DNA of 64,000 bases. It comes from Piezodorus guildinii (lineage: Eukaryota; Arthropoda; Insecta; Hemiptera; Pentatomidae). The notes under the pieces were generated by a model. It was not told where the DNA came from, made no database searches, and saw only the letters and a program-made list of their open reading frames with translations. Position 1 is the first letter of the stretch. Each line of letters starts with the position of its first letter. Below, one piece after another: positions 44,490 through 56,010 of the stretch. The stretch lies in assembly GCA_023052935.1 (NCBI GenBank), contig CM041292.1, positions 94,843,169 to 94,907,168 of the forward strand, given 5' to 3'. Made by a program: the position numbers and the translations under genes.

Positions 44490-46285
44490 GGTGCGGTTAA
44501 CACACTAACAAGGAAAACGTATTGTATTTGTGGGCCGGCTAGTCGGCCAAAATTAGTAGGCCTTCATCAGGGATGAGAAACCAATAAAATTAAGAGAAAA
44601 ATAATCGTAAGTTAATAGTACAATGAGATAACAGTAATAAAATATTGGATGTATTTGAAAATTATAGTAAGAAAAAAACAAATAAAAGTAACGCAACTTT
44701 GATATGTAACAGCTTTTCGGGGGGGGACATATATATATATATATATATTAGTAAAACTAGGACACATATATAGTGGAACTAACATATTAAACTTAATAAC
44801 AATAAAATTAAGAATAGCCCAGTAAAATAAGGCTAAAATTTAAGCTCTATGAGAATTAATGCGGACAAAGCTGGAAATCGTTTTAATACCTCTTAATGGT
44901 CCTAAATAAAAGTAATCTGAGGTTTGCACCATCGTTGGTGGTGAGCTTAACATTTTGGAGCCGAAAAACCTCAAATTTTTTTAAATTTTTTCAGTACTTC
45001 ACCTATTACTCGTAAACGGTGCTTCCTACATAAATTATTTTTCTTTCCAAAATGAAAGAACGTTAAATTTCCTTTCCAAACGTTTCCTTAGCTAATGAAT
45101 TTTATTCAGTGATATTGCCGCAATCGTTAGTTAGAAATAGGCAATTTGTTTCCATTTTTGTTGAAAAACCTAATTTGGTCTCTAGAGACAGCATTGACTT
45201 TGAAACAACTATCCAAATTGAAAAAAGTCATAGAATGATAGTTGTATAGCATCAAATTTCAAGTCTAAAAGCCTCTCTAAAGTTCAAATTTGCTTGTTAC
45301 GATCCTTCAAAAAAATATTTTTTTAGTGTTTTTCATGTATACGCGTCCTACTAATTGCAAGAAATATTTGCTTGATATGTCCTATTTAAAACACTCTGCA
45401 GTGACTTATGCAGTTTTACTGGGAATGACGATAATTATAACATTAACCATACTATAAAAAGCAAAATTCAAGCTTTTCTCTATATGGGTTAATTATACCA
45501 CTTTTAATAGCAAGTCAAATAATCCAATTGAATATTCAAGCTAGCCCTAAAAGTACATCTTTGATACGTTTCGATCTTCATATTCTCTAATATTTTTTAA
45601 TTTGATTTATAATATTCTTTATATTACGCACGACATAGTTTAAAAAAATAGGAGAAAGTATAAGTTGGATAAATAGAAATAGGTTTTTGGACCATATTAT
45701 ATTTATGTTTAGTAGGTACCTACAATTAAACTATAGTAAAATTTAATATAAATAAATAAAAATGTACATTGAAAAAGTGATTTAGAATATATTCGTGAGG
45801 TGAAACGCAATTTCTTCTCTTGGAGACGAGATTGAAAGGACGAAGGGGATATTTATAGGGACGGTTTGGGTTCTTTAGGGAATGAAGGGTATTGTTTGGG
45901 ATAAAGAATATAGGTCAGCGGTGGCATTTCATTCATCTGACTATCTACCTAGTCCACATCTTCATCATAGCATCATCGCCAGCCCCCTCTTAGGTCCACA
46001 ATACGATTGCTTGGTGTCACACTACGATCTTCAAATATTTTCATATTAACTTACATTACTGTTGTTTTTTTTTTGTTTTGTTTTTTAATTTGTATTACTG
46101 TTAACTTATTAGAGTACTGTTAAATTTTAAACTTACAAATAAACAGACACCTATAATGTTTTTCTTACAATTATATTGGTAGTTATCTTGTTTTTTCCTC
46201 GCCCTGACGAAGGCGAGACAATATATACCTAAACGCCGATACACAAATATAATAAATTTTCCTTCTTAGTAAGTTGTTTAATGAT
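44490..46285. mobile_element. Candidate 1.8-kb element with inverted hammerhead-like ends
   Basis: Left end, outside to inside: TTAACACACTAACAAGGAAA, ACGTATTGTATTTGTGGGCC, GGC...GGCCTTCATCAGGG (44498-44573). The right end read inward on minus from about 46280: TTAAACAACTTACTAAGAAG, GAAAATTTATTATATTTGTG, TATCGGC...CGCCTTCGTCAGGG. The ends are inverted and about 75 bp long. Inward of each is CTGATGA or CTGACGA with a stem (GGCC/GGCC; AGG/CCT), hammerhead-like but with a degenerate GAAA block. The interior (44870-45640 AT-rich, 45780-46000 GC-richer) has no transposase or reverse-transcriptase frame. Superfamily unknown; a Penelope-related or non-autonomous TIR element is possible. Confidence 0.45.
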
Positions 46286-46434
46286 GAATCCCAACGACTC
46301 TCCCCATCATATATACCCAACGGTCAACAATTTTAAAATAAACAAATCGATTAATTAGCAAAGCATACATTTCACAAATAAAAGCAATTACTTCCTGTCT
46401 CTCGATGATTGATATTTGAATGGAAATTTCACAA

Positions 46435-46755
46435 CTGTCGAACATCAGCCTTCAGTCTGTCCTCAAGTAGTTTGAAGACTACCATATACCACAAAACAAT
46501 AGTCAAAGTGAGGATACGAGGAGTGCGGAATGTGGATTTAAGTGGATAGTGTGGAAAACCTTAAGGTACAGGAAATATGAACAATGTGGGATTTCCTGGG
46601 AAGGTTTTGGTCGATAGTAATACCCAGGAATTTGACTGAAGGTGAAGTGGTCAGTTAAAATTCTTCAAGGAAAGGAGGTATTGAATCTGAGGGGTAATTT
46701 GGAACCTAAAACAACGCCTTGAGTTTTCGAAGCGTTTAGCTTTAGTGTACCGGCA
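46435..46755 (-). pseudogene. Non-LTR reverse transcriptase thumb fragment
   Basis: Minus strand: LKLNASKTQGVVLGSKLPL, then in shifted frames FLGITIDQNLPRKSHIVHI, RTLRFSTLST and RILTLTIVLWYMVVFKLLE. This follows the LxLNxxKTQ ... FLGVxIDxxLxWxxHI ... order after the YxDD palm of Jockey/CR1-type enzymes. Decayed and not part of family 1 or 2. Confidence 0.72.
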
Positions 46756-48380
46756 TGCAACTAATAAAAAAGATAAACACGCACAGGTAAATTTCTCTTT
46801 AACATATAGGTAGAATTATCAGTTAAACTGGTGATGATGAAAAAAATAAATACGTACATATTTATAAGTCAAAACAAGTTTGTTAATTTTAAACAATTAA
46901 ATTTATTTATACATTGTCAATTTTTCTTGTACCATCGGCTTTTGTAGAAATAAAAAATACTATTTTTACTTTTTATTTTATACTACGAAATTTACGTCTT
47001 ATTATTTGTAACATTCCCAGCAAAATTAACGAAAAAAAGGAAGCGATTAGAATTCCGTAGGCTTAAATAAATTAATTAATTTCTTCATTAAATTGTAATA
47101 ACAATATTATTATTTATTAAGATTGAATGAAAAGAAACAAATGTTGAAAATATGGATTGCAGGTTAAAAGAAAAGTCTAGACTTCTAAACAACACTAACA
47201 TAATTCTAAATAAATTATAAAACATGTAACTGAAATTATTAGTGCGTGGTGCATGGTACATCTGAAGTTCTTACTGAAAGATTTTTAACTTTAATACAGT
47301 CATTATAAATACTTACAGTACTTAATAAGAAGACTTAATATAACTAAAAAGTAATAAACTGAACTAATTAATTTGCCTATAAAAATATGTATTGCAAATT
47401 TACTTTTTAACTGACTATCAAAGTAATTCCATTTAAATTCCATTTTTTTTTTATAAAGATAGGAATAATTCTCAGCATACGGATTCAGCAATAATATGTA
47501 TACCATTTCATAAGAATTAGAAATATTTGCTGAATATACGAGCAAGCAGCGCAAACAACCCAGTAATAGCTGAACCGTTAAATATTTTCGCGAACAGGAA
47601 AAACGATATTCTTGCGAAAATCGATCTTGGCAAGAGAAATCATACAAATAAAATGAAAGACTAAAGAATAAATAAGATAGAGTTTTATACAGAAGGATTT
47701 GGTTTTTTACATCGTAAAAATTCGATTAAATATATAACATTAAAATGTAAAAGTTGTAAAAAAAAAAAATAAAAAAAAAATCCAAAAAAATATTAAAATG
47801 GTTAATGAATTTCCAATAAATATTTACATAGGCTTGATAATCCCACAAATTGAGATGATAATATTAAATTAAACAAAGGTTTTAAGAAATGAATTAGGAT
47901 TAAGTAAAATCTGATATTGTAGCGCATAAAAATTATACTTAATGAACCGCACTTAAAAAAGCGTAAGTAGATTCAAAACACAATATTTATTATTAATATC
48001 CATTATATAGCATTAATTATAAGTTATTCGCTCTGAAACTCTAGCTGCTCGAAAACGATTTATTAAAGCAATCGCGGTATAACATTAATTTATATGGAAT
48101 CAGTTAGTGTTAAATAAGTGTCTCAAGAAAGTCTTAACTTTTGTTTTTAACAAGCCATTTTAATATTTCTAAATTTGGTATTTCAGTAATAATAGCATCA
48201 TTTGCTCATGCCATTTTATTTATAAATTTTTTTCATTACAATTGAATGAAATGATTAACAATTCGTTCAAGTATCCAAAACTCTAATTTCCTCCTGTTTT
48301 CTTTATTTCTTGTATTTTATCGGTAAAAATCTAATATTTAGGTTTTTTCTAAATATTTTGTACTGTAAGAATTGCATGAG
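46756..48380. other. AT-rich stretch without recognised feature
   Basis: 1.6 kb of AT-rich sequence. The 114-codon minus-strand frame at 47303-47647 is Tyr/Leu/Ser-rich with no motif, start context or splice site that would support a gene. Confidence 0.3.
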
Positions 48381-48384
48381 AAAG

Positions 48385-48560
48385 GAATTTGACAGTTGAG
48401 TGGATCCCAAAAGCTCAACCCTATATCTCCAAGAAGCTCTTATGATTGTAATACAATTAAGCCTTTTGGAGTTTTTATATACTTTTTGAGCGGTTAATCA
48501 TTATTTCCGATAATAACGAAATATTTCCAAAGAGTGGATAGACTGGAAGAGAATAAACGA
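48385..48560 (-). pseudogene. LINE family 1 fragment, highly decayed
   Basis: Plus-strand GTGGATCCCAAAAGCTCAAC, CCTATATCTCC corresponds to the YGVELWGST stretch on minus, and CATTATTTCCGATAATAACG near 48507 may match the palm side as in the copy at 18810. Very diverged. Confidence 0.45.
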
Positions 48561-48879
48561 GCTTGCTAAATGAAAAGTAGCGAAAAAAAAAGATAAAAAG
48601 AAAAAAGAGGACACTAATCAATTTCTATTGAGCTAATTATGATGCCAGCTAATTATCAGATATCGGACCTTTCGAATATTAAATCAAAACAAGGCTACTA
48701 TAAGATGATAACCCTATTAGTGATACAGGAAAGTGTTGCAACAATAGGATGGTGCGTCATTGAGGCTACAATACGGTCCATATTGTAAACAGGCCATTAA
48801 GGTAATTGTGTATTATGATCTAGTTGTAGCTATAATATCATATTCAATAGCTGATTAATGATATTCACAGTCAGAGGCC

Positions 48880-49485
48880 ATTGGCTCCTGGGCGGGGTTT
48901 CTTCCGGAACTCGGGCATCGCGAGGTAGTCACTGAACTCGTGGGTCGATCGGTTCGAATCACCACAGCTACAAATGGATAATGACAATTAGGCAGGCTGC
49001 TGAAGACATGTCACATGGAAGAAAAAATAAAAGATTGGGTTGATAGTATTTTTGAGGAAAGTTGCAGAAGAAGAGGGCATAGTGTAGATTGCCACCACGC
49101 TCGTTACAATGTATTAATGATATAGTATATATTACCATAAAATCCAATTTCGAGCTACTTGAGGAAAGTTGAGGGTAAGACGAAGCGAGACTGGTTAAAA
49201 AATATCACAAAAGATCCAACCTCGATGTAAGATCCGCCGAGGATATTATTGAAGAAAGAGGTCCGCATGGCATGAACGACGTATGAGGTGGAAATGGAGG
49301 GAAGGAGACCAAGAGAAAGATCTAGGAGGAACTGGGAGGAAGGTATCAAGAAGGTCTGCAGAAAAACGGATACTGACTGGAGATCAGCAAGAGAAATGAC
49401 GTAGAATAGAAACACCTGGATCAGCCTCTAGAAGCAACCCTTTCGCACTGACGTGCGGTAGAAAGGAAGGAAAAAGAACGAAAGT
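48880..49485 (+). pseudogene. RTE-like LINE tail with tRNA-like stretch upstream
   Basis: The plus strand from about 49030 holds a frameshifted C-terminal tail: MEGRRPRERSRRNWEEGIKK, VCRKTDTDWRSAREMT, NRNTWISL, matching the GRPRxRWxxxIxx...DWxxARxxAxDRxxWRxL pattern. Upstream, at 48935-48965, GGTCGATCGGTTCGAATCAC contains a B-box-like GGTTCGAATC, so a tRNA-derived SINE head may be fused or adjacent. The minus frame at 49155-49415 is a shadow. Confidence 0.55.
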
Positions 49486-49492
49486 ATTTATG

Positions 49493-49562
49493 TGGGTGTG
49501 TATGTGTGTGCGTGTATTTACGTGTGTATGTATGCGTATATGTGTAGGTGTATGTGTGTTTT
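49493..49562. repeat. (TG)n-rich simple repeat
   Basis: About 70 bases of imperfect TGTGTA/TGTGCG repeat directly after the RTE-like tail. Confidence 0.85.
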
Positions 49563-51110
49563 CTACGGGTCTCGAGGTTCAGTAATTAAATAATCAATTG
49601 TGTTTAGGCTACGTTTTAAAAATTCATTGTTCTCATATTCACGCCCTAACAGTAACAATAAAAAACTGAATATATTATATGAATGTGATCTTACAGCCCT
49701 ATTATCATTGTCCATTGAGACAAATTGTAATATTTCTGAATAAATGAAAAAAAAAATAATAATAATACTAAAATGTGTATACAATAATTAGTAGATGACC
49801 AATAGTCACAGATACAGAAAACATTTCTGAATACATTTAAGAATTCACAATTAGTGGATATATAGTAGTTAATAAAACATCTTGATTTTCTAACGTTATA
49901 AATTCATATAAAAAAATTAATAAAAATTTAGTTATAGTTTGAAACAAAATAGTGTCTGCGTGAATATTACAAACTTTTAAATATCATTGAACAAATATGC
50001 TAATTTACGATAAAAAATAAGGTTTTTACATCATGATTCGTGTAATGTAAATTTAATAAACTCATATTGATAATACAATGAATAATAACAATTCTTTCAC
50101 AAAACACGTACCGAAAAAAACCGATTCCCCGACAACAATAATTTGGAAAAGCTCTCCCTAACACTCTTTGAACCTTTCCTAGCATCTTTCATGAGTGAAT
50201 ATTCCAATTGAGATGTATATTTAACTATTATGCATCCACTTGTTATGAATTCACTGCATTCTTAATTTATTCAAAAATGTTTTCTGTCACTACAATAATA
50301 ACGTCATCTAATAATTATTGCATACACATCTTAGTATTCTGTTTTGTTTTTTCACTGTTAGGACATGAATAGGAGAACAATAAAGCGCAGGATAAACACA
50401 GCTGTTAATTTATTGACTGAACAACGAAGCCCGTAGAAAACGTATCAACAGTCGAGAACTTAAAAACATAAAAGGAAACTAAAAATATTTAGTTTTTGAA
50501 AAGCCAGTACAGAAATTATAGTACAGATTAAAATTTGTTGTATTAAAATATAGTACAGTTTATAATTTGTTGTATTAAAATATAGTACAGATTAAAATGA
50601 AGTTATTGTTCAGAGAAATATGCTTGGTATGCCCGAATTCGTATCATATAAGAGTTTATTTATCATAATTATCTATTGTTTGTATAATGAGATTTTCCAA
50701 AGTATGTGCACAGAAAATATTTGTTTAATAGTTTAAATTTAATATAGTTTGGTTTCATTAGGAAGTGTAGTATGTGTGATATACTCTAAAAAAAATTTAT
50801 GATCAAGAAAGATAATAATAAAAATTAAAATATTTTTCAAAAATAAAACCCTAACGAAAATAAAGGACATAGTTATCTAAATAACAAAACAAAAAACTAT
50901 TATTATACACTTATTATAACTAAGCTGATAATACGTCAATTTGTAATCAAAATCTTAAATATGGAATTTTTTACATAATACCCTCTATAGTAGTTACAAC
51001 GATAATACAATATTATCATCACAATAACAATAATCCTTTATTTTAATTGTCTTATCCTTGTGTCTTAAATGAACATACCTCGTTTACAAAAAATACAATA
51101 AACAAATTAA
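49563..51110. other. AT-rich intron stretch, one small tandem repeat
   Basis: Apart from three copies of a 33-34 bp unit (TATAGTACAGATTAAAATTT and onward) at 50517-50601, no gene or dispersed repeat was recognised. A GAGGTATGT donor-like word at 51073 lacks an exon frame. Confidence 0.35.
50517..50601. repeat. Tandem repeat, about 33 bp x 2.6
   Basis: TATAGTACAGATTAAAATTTG, then TATAGTACAGTTTATAATTTG, then TATAGTACAGATTAAAATGA, the first two followed by TTGTATTAAAA. Confidence 0.9.
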
Positions 51111-51116
51111 ACTCAC

Positions 51117-51129
51117 CTGGTTTATATCA
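51117..51129 (-). CDS. 13-nt microexon candidate of inferred host gene
   Basis: On the minus strand a long T-run ending TTAAG is followed by TGATATAAACCAG and the consensus donor GTGAGT. Two of the three phases contain stops (TGA, TAA). The only open one needs two carried bases and reads [xxT] GAT ATA AAC CAG, that is DINQ, and ends exactly at phase zero, as the 42357 exon requires. Upstream exons were not found in this window. Such a small block is easy to obtain by chance. Confidence 0.35.
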
Positions 51130-51369
51130 CTTAAAAAAAAAAATCAAGAGTTAAGAATAAATGAGCATTTTAAACAAAGGAATTACTATGCAATGTAAGC
51201 TATAAAAGTAAACACGTTTTCCGCACAATTTGATGCCTTCAGGAATGATATAGGACTAATATTGATGTTACGTCCTGGAATCCCATCGATGGTAGTACGA
51301 TGATTTAATAAGTTTCTTTCAAACCATAAATCACAAAAGAGGATGAAGAAGAGACAAGTTGCAGAGTGA

Positions 51370-51565
51370 GCAAATGGAAGGGCTCCCTGCATTCGTAGCC
51401 CGGGCAAAGACGTCTATACAAAAAGCTGGTCCGGGTTTGTTTGCAAATGTCGCCATTTCTTTAACGTTAACGGGTCTTTGAAGAATGCCTCGCTAAAAAA
51501 CGGCACCTACGCGATTCTCTGGAGGATTTCATCTTCGCCTTAGACAAGCGCCTGGGACGTATTCA
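51370..51565. promoter_or_regulatory. GC-richer island with forkhead/octamer-like word
   Basis: GCCCGGGCAAAGACG, then TTTGTTTGCAAATGTCGCCA combining forkhead-like TGTTTGC and octamer-like words, then a CG-rich stretch to 51555. No splice-bounded frame. Regulatory role inferred only. Confidence 0.25.
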
Positions 51566-52417
51566 TTTTTAAACATTTACGGCACAATTAACAATCCATA
51601 AATCATATAATCTTTCCCAATTAAATATTCACAAAATAATACCAATTATCAAAATTGAAAACATAAATACACATAATAATAGAACGAGAAAACAAACAAG
51701 TTCGGAATGATAATCTTTTTCCCACTATAAATCAGCTGTAACGATCTAGACCCAAGTTTAGAAGTTGTCGAACAAAAACAAATTTTATCGTTGGTTAGAT
51801 ACTAGAGAAGATGACAAAGGAAACACATTGAACAAAATAGTCATTGTATCACTAAAAAAAAATACTTGAACAAGAAAATCAATGCAAAGTACAATTAATA
51901 AATTGTTAATTACAGACTCCGCTCATTTTATAAATATCATAAGCCTTAATTGAAAGAAAATTCAATAACGCTATTGAATAATTAAAAAATCATAATCTTT
52001 CCCAAGATATTCAAGCTATCCCAATTTTAGGAAAATTAGTTAAATATGGGGGAATATTATTTGAACATAAAGATACCAATAAGAAAACATGGATTAATAA
52101 GTCAACTAAGACTATGTCAACCTAAAAAAATAAAAGTGACCTCTTATAGATTGCAAAATAGCTATTAAGATAAGCAGCGTTGAATGCCTAATTTGTAATT
52201 TATGCGAACCCGATGAATAATTTCATTTTTTGTTGCTATGCCCCGTTCACTCCGCATCTAGAAATAAATACTTTGTTCAAAATAGACAATAAAAAGAAAT
52301 TTGACGATTAATTTTATTATATTGTAGATCGCTTAAAAATATGCAATGTTTATCTCTCTGTTCAAGAATAATTTTAATTTTAGCAAAATATCCAAATAAC
52401 AATAATTGAATCTAGTC
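51566..52417. other. AT-rich stretch without recognised feature
   Basis: No frame, repeat or splice-bounded block recognised. Confidence 0.3.
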
Positions 52418-52422
52418 TAGAT

Positions 52423-53197
52423 CCGAACTTGAAACGATCTGCACCGAGGTGATAATAGAATGAAACATATTTTATAACAAATTTAGTATATTAGAAAATA
52501 TGTTGAGAATGGGTTGCCTAAAAAAATCCTGAACAGACTATTTTTAATTATTTAAAAAAAATATATTTTTAATTAAATGTTGCAACATCATGATAATAAG
52601 AAAACTTTTACCCTGACTTAAAGTATCAAAGGTATAGAATGTGCAGCTGTTGGGTTGCCTAAACTTTTCCTGGAAAAACTATCGGTTGGCAGGTAAAAAC
52701 TAAAAACGGGTATGTCGATATCAGTTATCTGCACCGGCTTGATAATAGAAAAAAATGATATCAATATAAGCGTTGTTTTATTGCAAACACATTGATATAG
52801 GGTTGCTGCAAAAAACTTGGTCCTAATCTAGGTTGCCGAATTTTAAAGATTAAATTTTAACGCGAGTGGCAATCCGTGACAGAGAGATCCGAGTTGAGTA
52901 TAGCGTGTAATAATAAAGGACCCAACATTGCAGTCGCACGTAATCGGACGTTGAATATAAGAAAGTTTGATATCCCATATAGAATTACAGGACCATTTTT
53001 AATATAAATACAAAATACCAAATTACAAGGTAAAAGTTTTCTTATTATCATGATGTTGCAATATTTAATTTTAAAAAAAAGTCTGTGTCAGGATTTTTTT
53101 AGTCAACCCATTCTTAACATATTTTATAATATACTAAATTTGTTATAAAATGTGTTTCATTCTATTATTAGCTCGGTGCAGATCGTTTCAAGTTCGG
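52423..53197. mobile_element. Non-autonomous element with about 190-bp TIRs
   Basis: The left arm CCGAACTTGAAACGATCTGC, ACCGAGGTGATAATAGAATG continues through AACAAATTTAGTATATTA, GTTGAGAATGGGTTGCC and GCAACATCATGATAATAAGA to about 52612. The right arm is its reverse complement from 53197 back to about 53030. Between them lies a third, diverged direct copy of the arm (ATCTGCACCGGCTTGATAAT, AGGGTTGCTGC) at 52727-52845. No transposase. Terminal structure fits a MITE-like element; superfamily unknown. Confidence 0.75.
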
Positions 53198-53900
53198 TTT
53201 TATACTAATCTATTATAGTACTTATGTGTTGTTGTTTTTTATATTTCTATAGTTATATTTTATTTGATGTCTATATTTTTATTGAAAAACGTACCTTCTA
53301 TATTACAATTCAAATACATCTATTTGATTAATGTTCAAGTGGATTGATTTTGTAAAACTCAATTCATTTCTATGGTCTAGTCCGAAAACAAATATAGAGA
53401 TAGAGAGTACATTTTTTAGCATAAGTTGATATCCTAAAGTAATCTGAGTAGGAAACTGATTTAATTTTAATTTGGGTGCCAACCGCGTAACAACTCATTT
53501 GTATGAAATATATATTTTTTTTAATTTCTTGATTTTTTTTTTTTTTGTTGAAAAATTTGCATCTAGAAACATGCACACTCAGATGAAATCATTCTTCAAG
53601 GTAAGAAGCAACACGGGCCAATATTTTTCTAAACATTGAGACTAACTATAAAATATGTTTTTGTATAAAATATAAAATACTAGGTGCGAGATATGTCCGG
53701 AATGCATCTTCCTCTTGACGATAGGTGATGAGGAATTTTTTATAAAATGCAATTTTTTAATCAATTAAGTTAAAAGGATAGATGGAGCTCCAATGCTTTT
53801 AGTATAGATTGGAAAGTTGGTAAGAGTTGGGAAGAAATCGACAATAAAGTTAGAGGTAGTTAAACCTTACGCTTAGCCTTTCTCTTTGTAATAGAGCTTG

Positions 53901-53942
<42 letters not shown>

Positions 53943-54809
53943 CTCAGAAACATATTTCCAACCGAGATAGTTGCCTAACTATTTTTTTTCTTTATTTATA
54001 AACTATTTAACAAAAAAAAATCTTTAAAAAAAATTATGATTTTTTCAATTATTAGAAACATCGTAATAAACCTGGAAAACAACCTGATAAATGATAAAAA
54101 CGATATTTTTAAGATATAAATTGTTTGCATCATTTTATAATTATTTTAGTTTACTTTCAGGAAAATCAGGAATTTAACAAGAATCGTTATCTACGAGCAG
54201 TTTCTAGTTATTACAGTCAAGTATAAGGATTCCAAATAAAACCTTTGTCCAAACGCAGCTGTCATTACAGTGCAGGGACTCACAATCTCATTTAACATGT
54301 TAAATGTTTATGTACTGAATATAATGATAATATAATGAAGGTTTATATTGATAAATAAATTGGATATAACTCGCTGTTTTAAGGAGGTCCAAAATAAAAT
54401 ACTAAACGTATACAATTCAAATAAAGAAGATCAATATACAAACAACAAAGATATAAATATTTAAACATTATTTTGCACCTCAATATACAAGAGGGGAATT
54501 ATCTGGAAAAGTTGTAATCACTAGGAAAAAAAAGTACTGCTATATTTTTAGAATAAATGTAGAGCCGTAAATTGTACCCGCAATACGGAAAGGTTTTGAG
54601 GGTTTAGCCTGTCAGGTCGACGGACACGGTTGAATGCACCAAGGCTCTAACAGAACATCTAAAATAACTCGTAATTGTCTAATGAAAGAGGGTTACGATT
54701 TTCCATAAACTTGACAAACAATACTCTAAATATACAAATATATATTACTTTTATATTTTTATTTTAGAGAAAGTTAAAAGAATGCCATATTCAGAAAAAA
54801 AACATTTTT
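53198..54809. other. AT-rich stretch with a 40-base poly-T
   Basis: Poly-T at 53903-53942. No gene recognised. A plus-strand block at 53566-53599 has splice-like edges, but its frame shows nothing recognisable. Confidence 0.3.
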
Positions 54810-54940
54810 TAGTTATTTACTCATAGGAGTTTTGGCATTAATATTGTATTTGCTATCTGCTCATGCAATAAGCAAATATGCTAACAAAAGATGTAACAAA
54901 CTACATAAGATAGATAAAATAAAGAAATAAATATTAAAAA
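54810..54940. repeat. Hairpin-bearing tail resembling LINE family 2 3' UTR
   Basis: TATTTGCTATCTGCTCATGC, AATAAGCAAATATG matches CATTTGCTATCTGC ... GCAATAAGCAAATATG in the 3' UTR of the LINE at 56160. In both, TTTGCTATCTGC and GCAATAAGCAAA can form a stem. It may be a solo 3' end of another family 2 copy; orientation as at 56160. Confidence 0.4.
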
Positions 54941-55089
54941 CCTAACTTCAAGCCTTCCATTGTTTTTTTTTTCTGACGTTTTCAAAATTATTATCAGAAA
55001 AATTCTCGTATAAAAGTTATGGCCAGATGGGAACTACAACTCTTAAGTATGTTAGCTATTCACTTGAAGTTTTATGTTGCGTTGTTATA

Positions 55090-55262
55090 GAAATAATCTA
55101 GAATCGGGTGACGAGTTCACCCCGCATCAGAGGCGTTAACAGTGAGAAATTGAGTGCTTAGCGTGATTACGGCCAACAAGTCAGAAGACTGAAGCTGGAC
55201 TAGAAACAGCGATGCACATACTGAGGACTTAACCCAAGGCCGGATTATAGTGTTACATTTTT
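55090..55262 (+). mobile_element. SINE family 1, decayed body
   Basis: TGAGTGCTTAGCGTGATTAC, GGCCAACAAG, TGAAGCTGGACTAGAAACAG and ATACTGAGGACTTAACCC correspond to GGCTGAGAGTGATTAAGGCC, GTTGGCCTAGAAACAG and GTACTGAGCCCAAGACG of the full copy at 17361. The tRNA-like head is lost. Confidence 0.6.
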
Positions 55263-55639
55263 TAATATTAAAAATTACGTGTTTTTTTTAAAATTAAGTA
55301 ACGAAATCCAAACCTACAGCAATCATCTTTGCAGTGTATCTAAACCTCCTTACCACTTAAGAGCCCCAGCTTCACAAACAGCAAAATCTAGTTAAACAAT
55401 TAATTCCAATAATATATTAATTGATTTATGACAAAAAAAATGTAAGAAAGAGCCAATGCCAGAAAGAAACACTAGTTGTCTTATAAAGATTCATACGAGT
55501 TTGATAATTACAACCTAGCTCTACGCTGTCGATTAGCACTTCTTAAGTCTCTTACAGAGATGATTTGTAGAGCGGGCGAGATAAAGTCGCCATTAGGGCC
55601 TTAAATACAGGAATGAAATAGAAATCGTCCCAACGCACT

Positions 55640-56010
55640 AATTCTATATAATTATTTACACATATATTTAAAATAAAAAATGAAGACTTAAATGTATAAA
55701 TACAGGCGATCTGCAGACAGCCGTTACTAGGACAGAGATATTAGATAAGGGACCAGTTCTGGTAGCAAAGATTGATGCCGCTACGGACAGCAGTTTATAC
55801 GCCCTTTATAATATATCGTCGACGGAAATCAAAAACCGCCGAGACGCATACCACTGCTCGCTAGGTTCATTAGCAGCCTGATCAATTGGGCTGATCTGGG
55901 CTCAGTTGCTACAGCCACTCGGGGCAAAGGCGCCTCTCATTTATAAAGGGTTGCTATCAGAGGCCACTCAGCATCCAAATAATTAGGAACATAGGATACA
56001 GAAAGTTTAA
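55640..56010. promoter_or_regulatory. GC-richer island
   Basis: GC-richer with Hox/PBC-like GATTGATGCC, TTTATAATATATCGTCGACG and CATTTATAAAGG. No splice-bounded frame. Enhancer function is inferred only from composition and position between repeats. Confidence 0.25.

Noticed and set aside
47303..47647. 114-codon minus-strand frame
   Set aside because: Composition is that of AT-rich random sequence (Tyr, Leu, Ser, Lys), without motif, repeat relation or splice sites.
53566..53599. Plus-strand block between CATCTAG and GTAAGA
   Set aside because: Pyrimidine tract poor, peptide too short to judge, no plus-strand partner exon.
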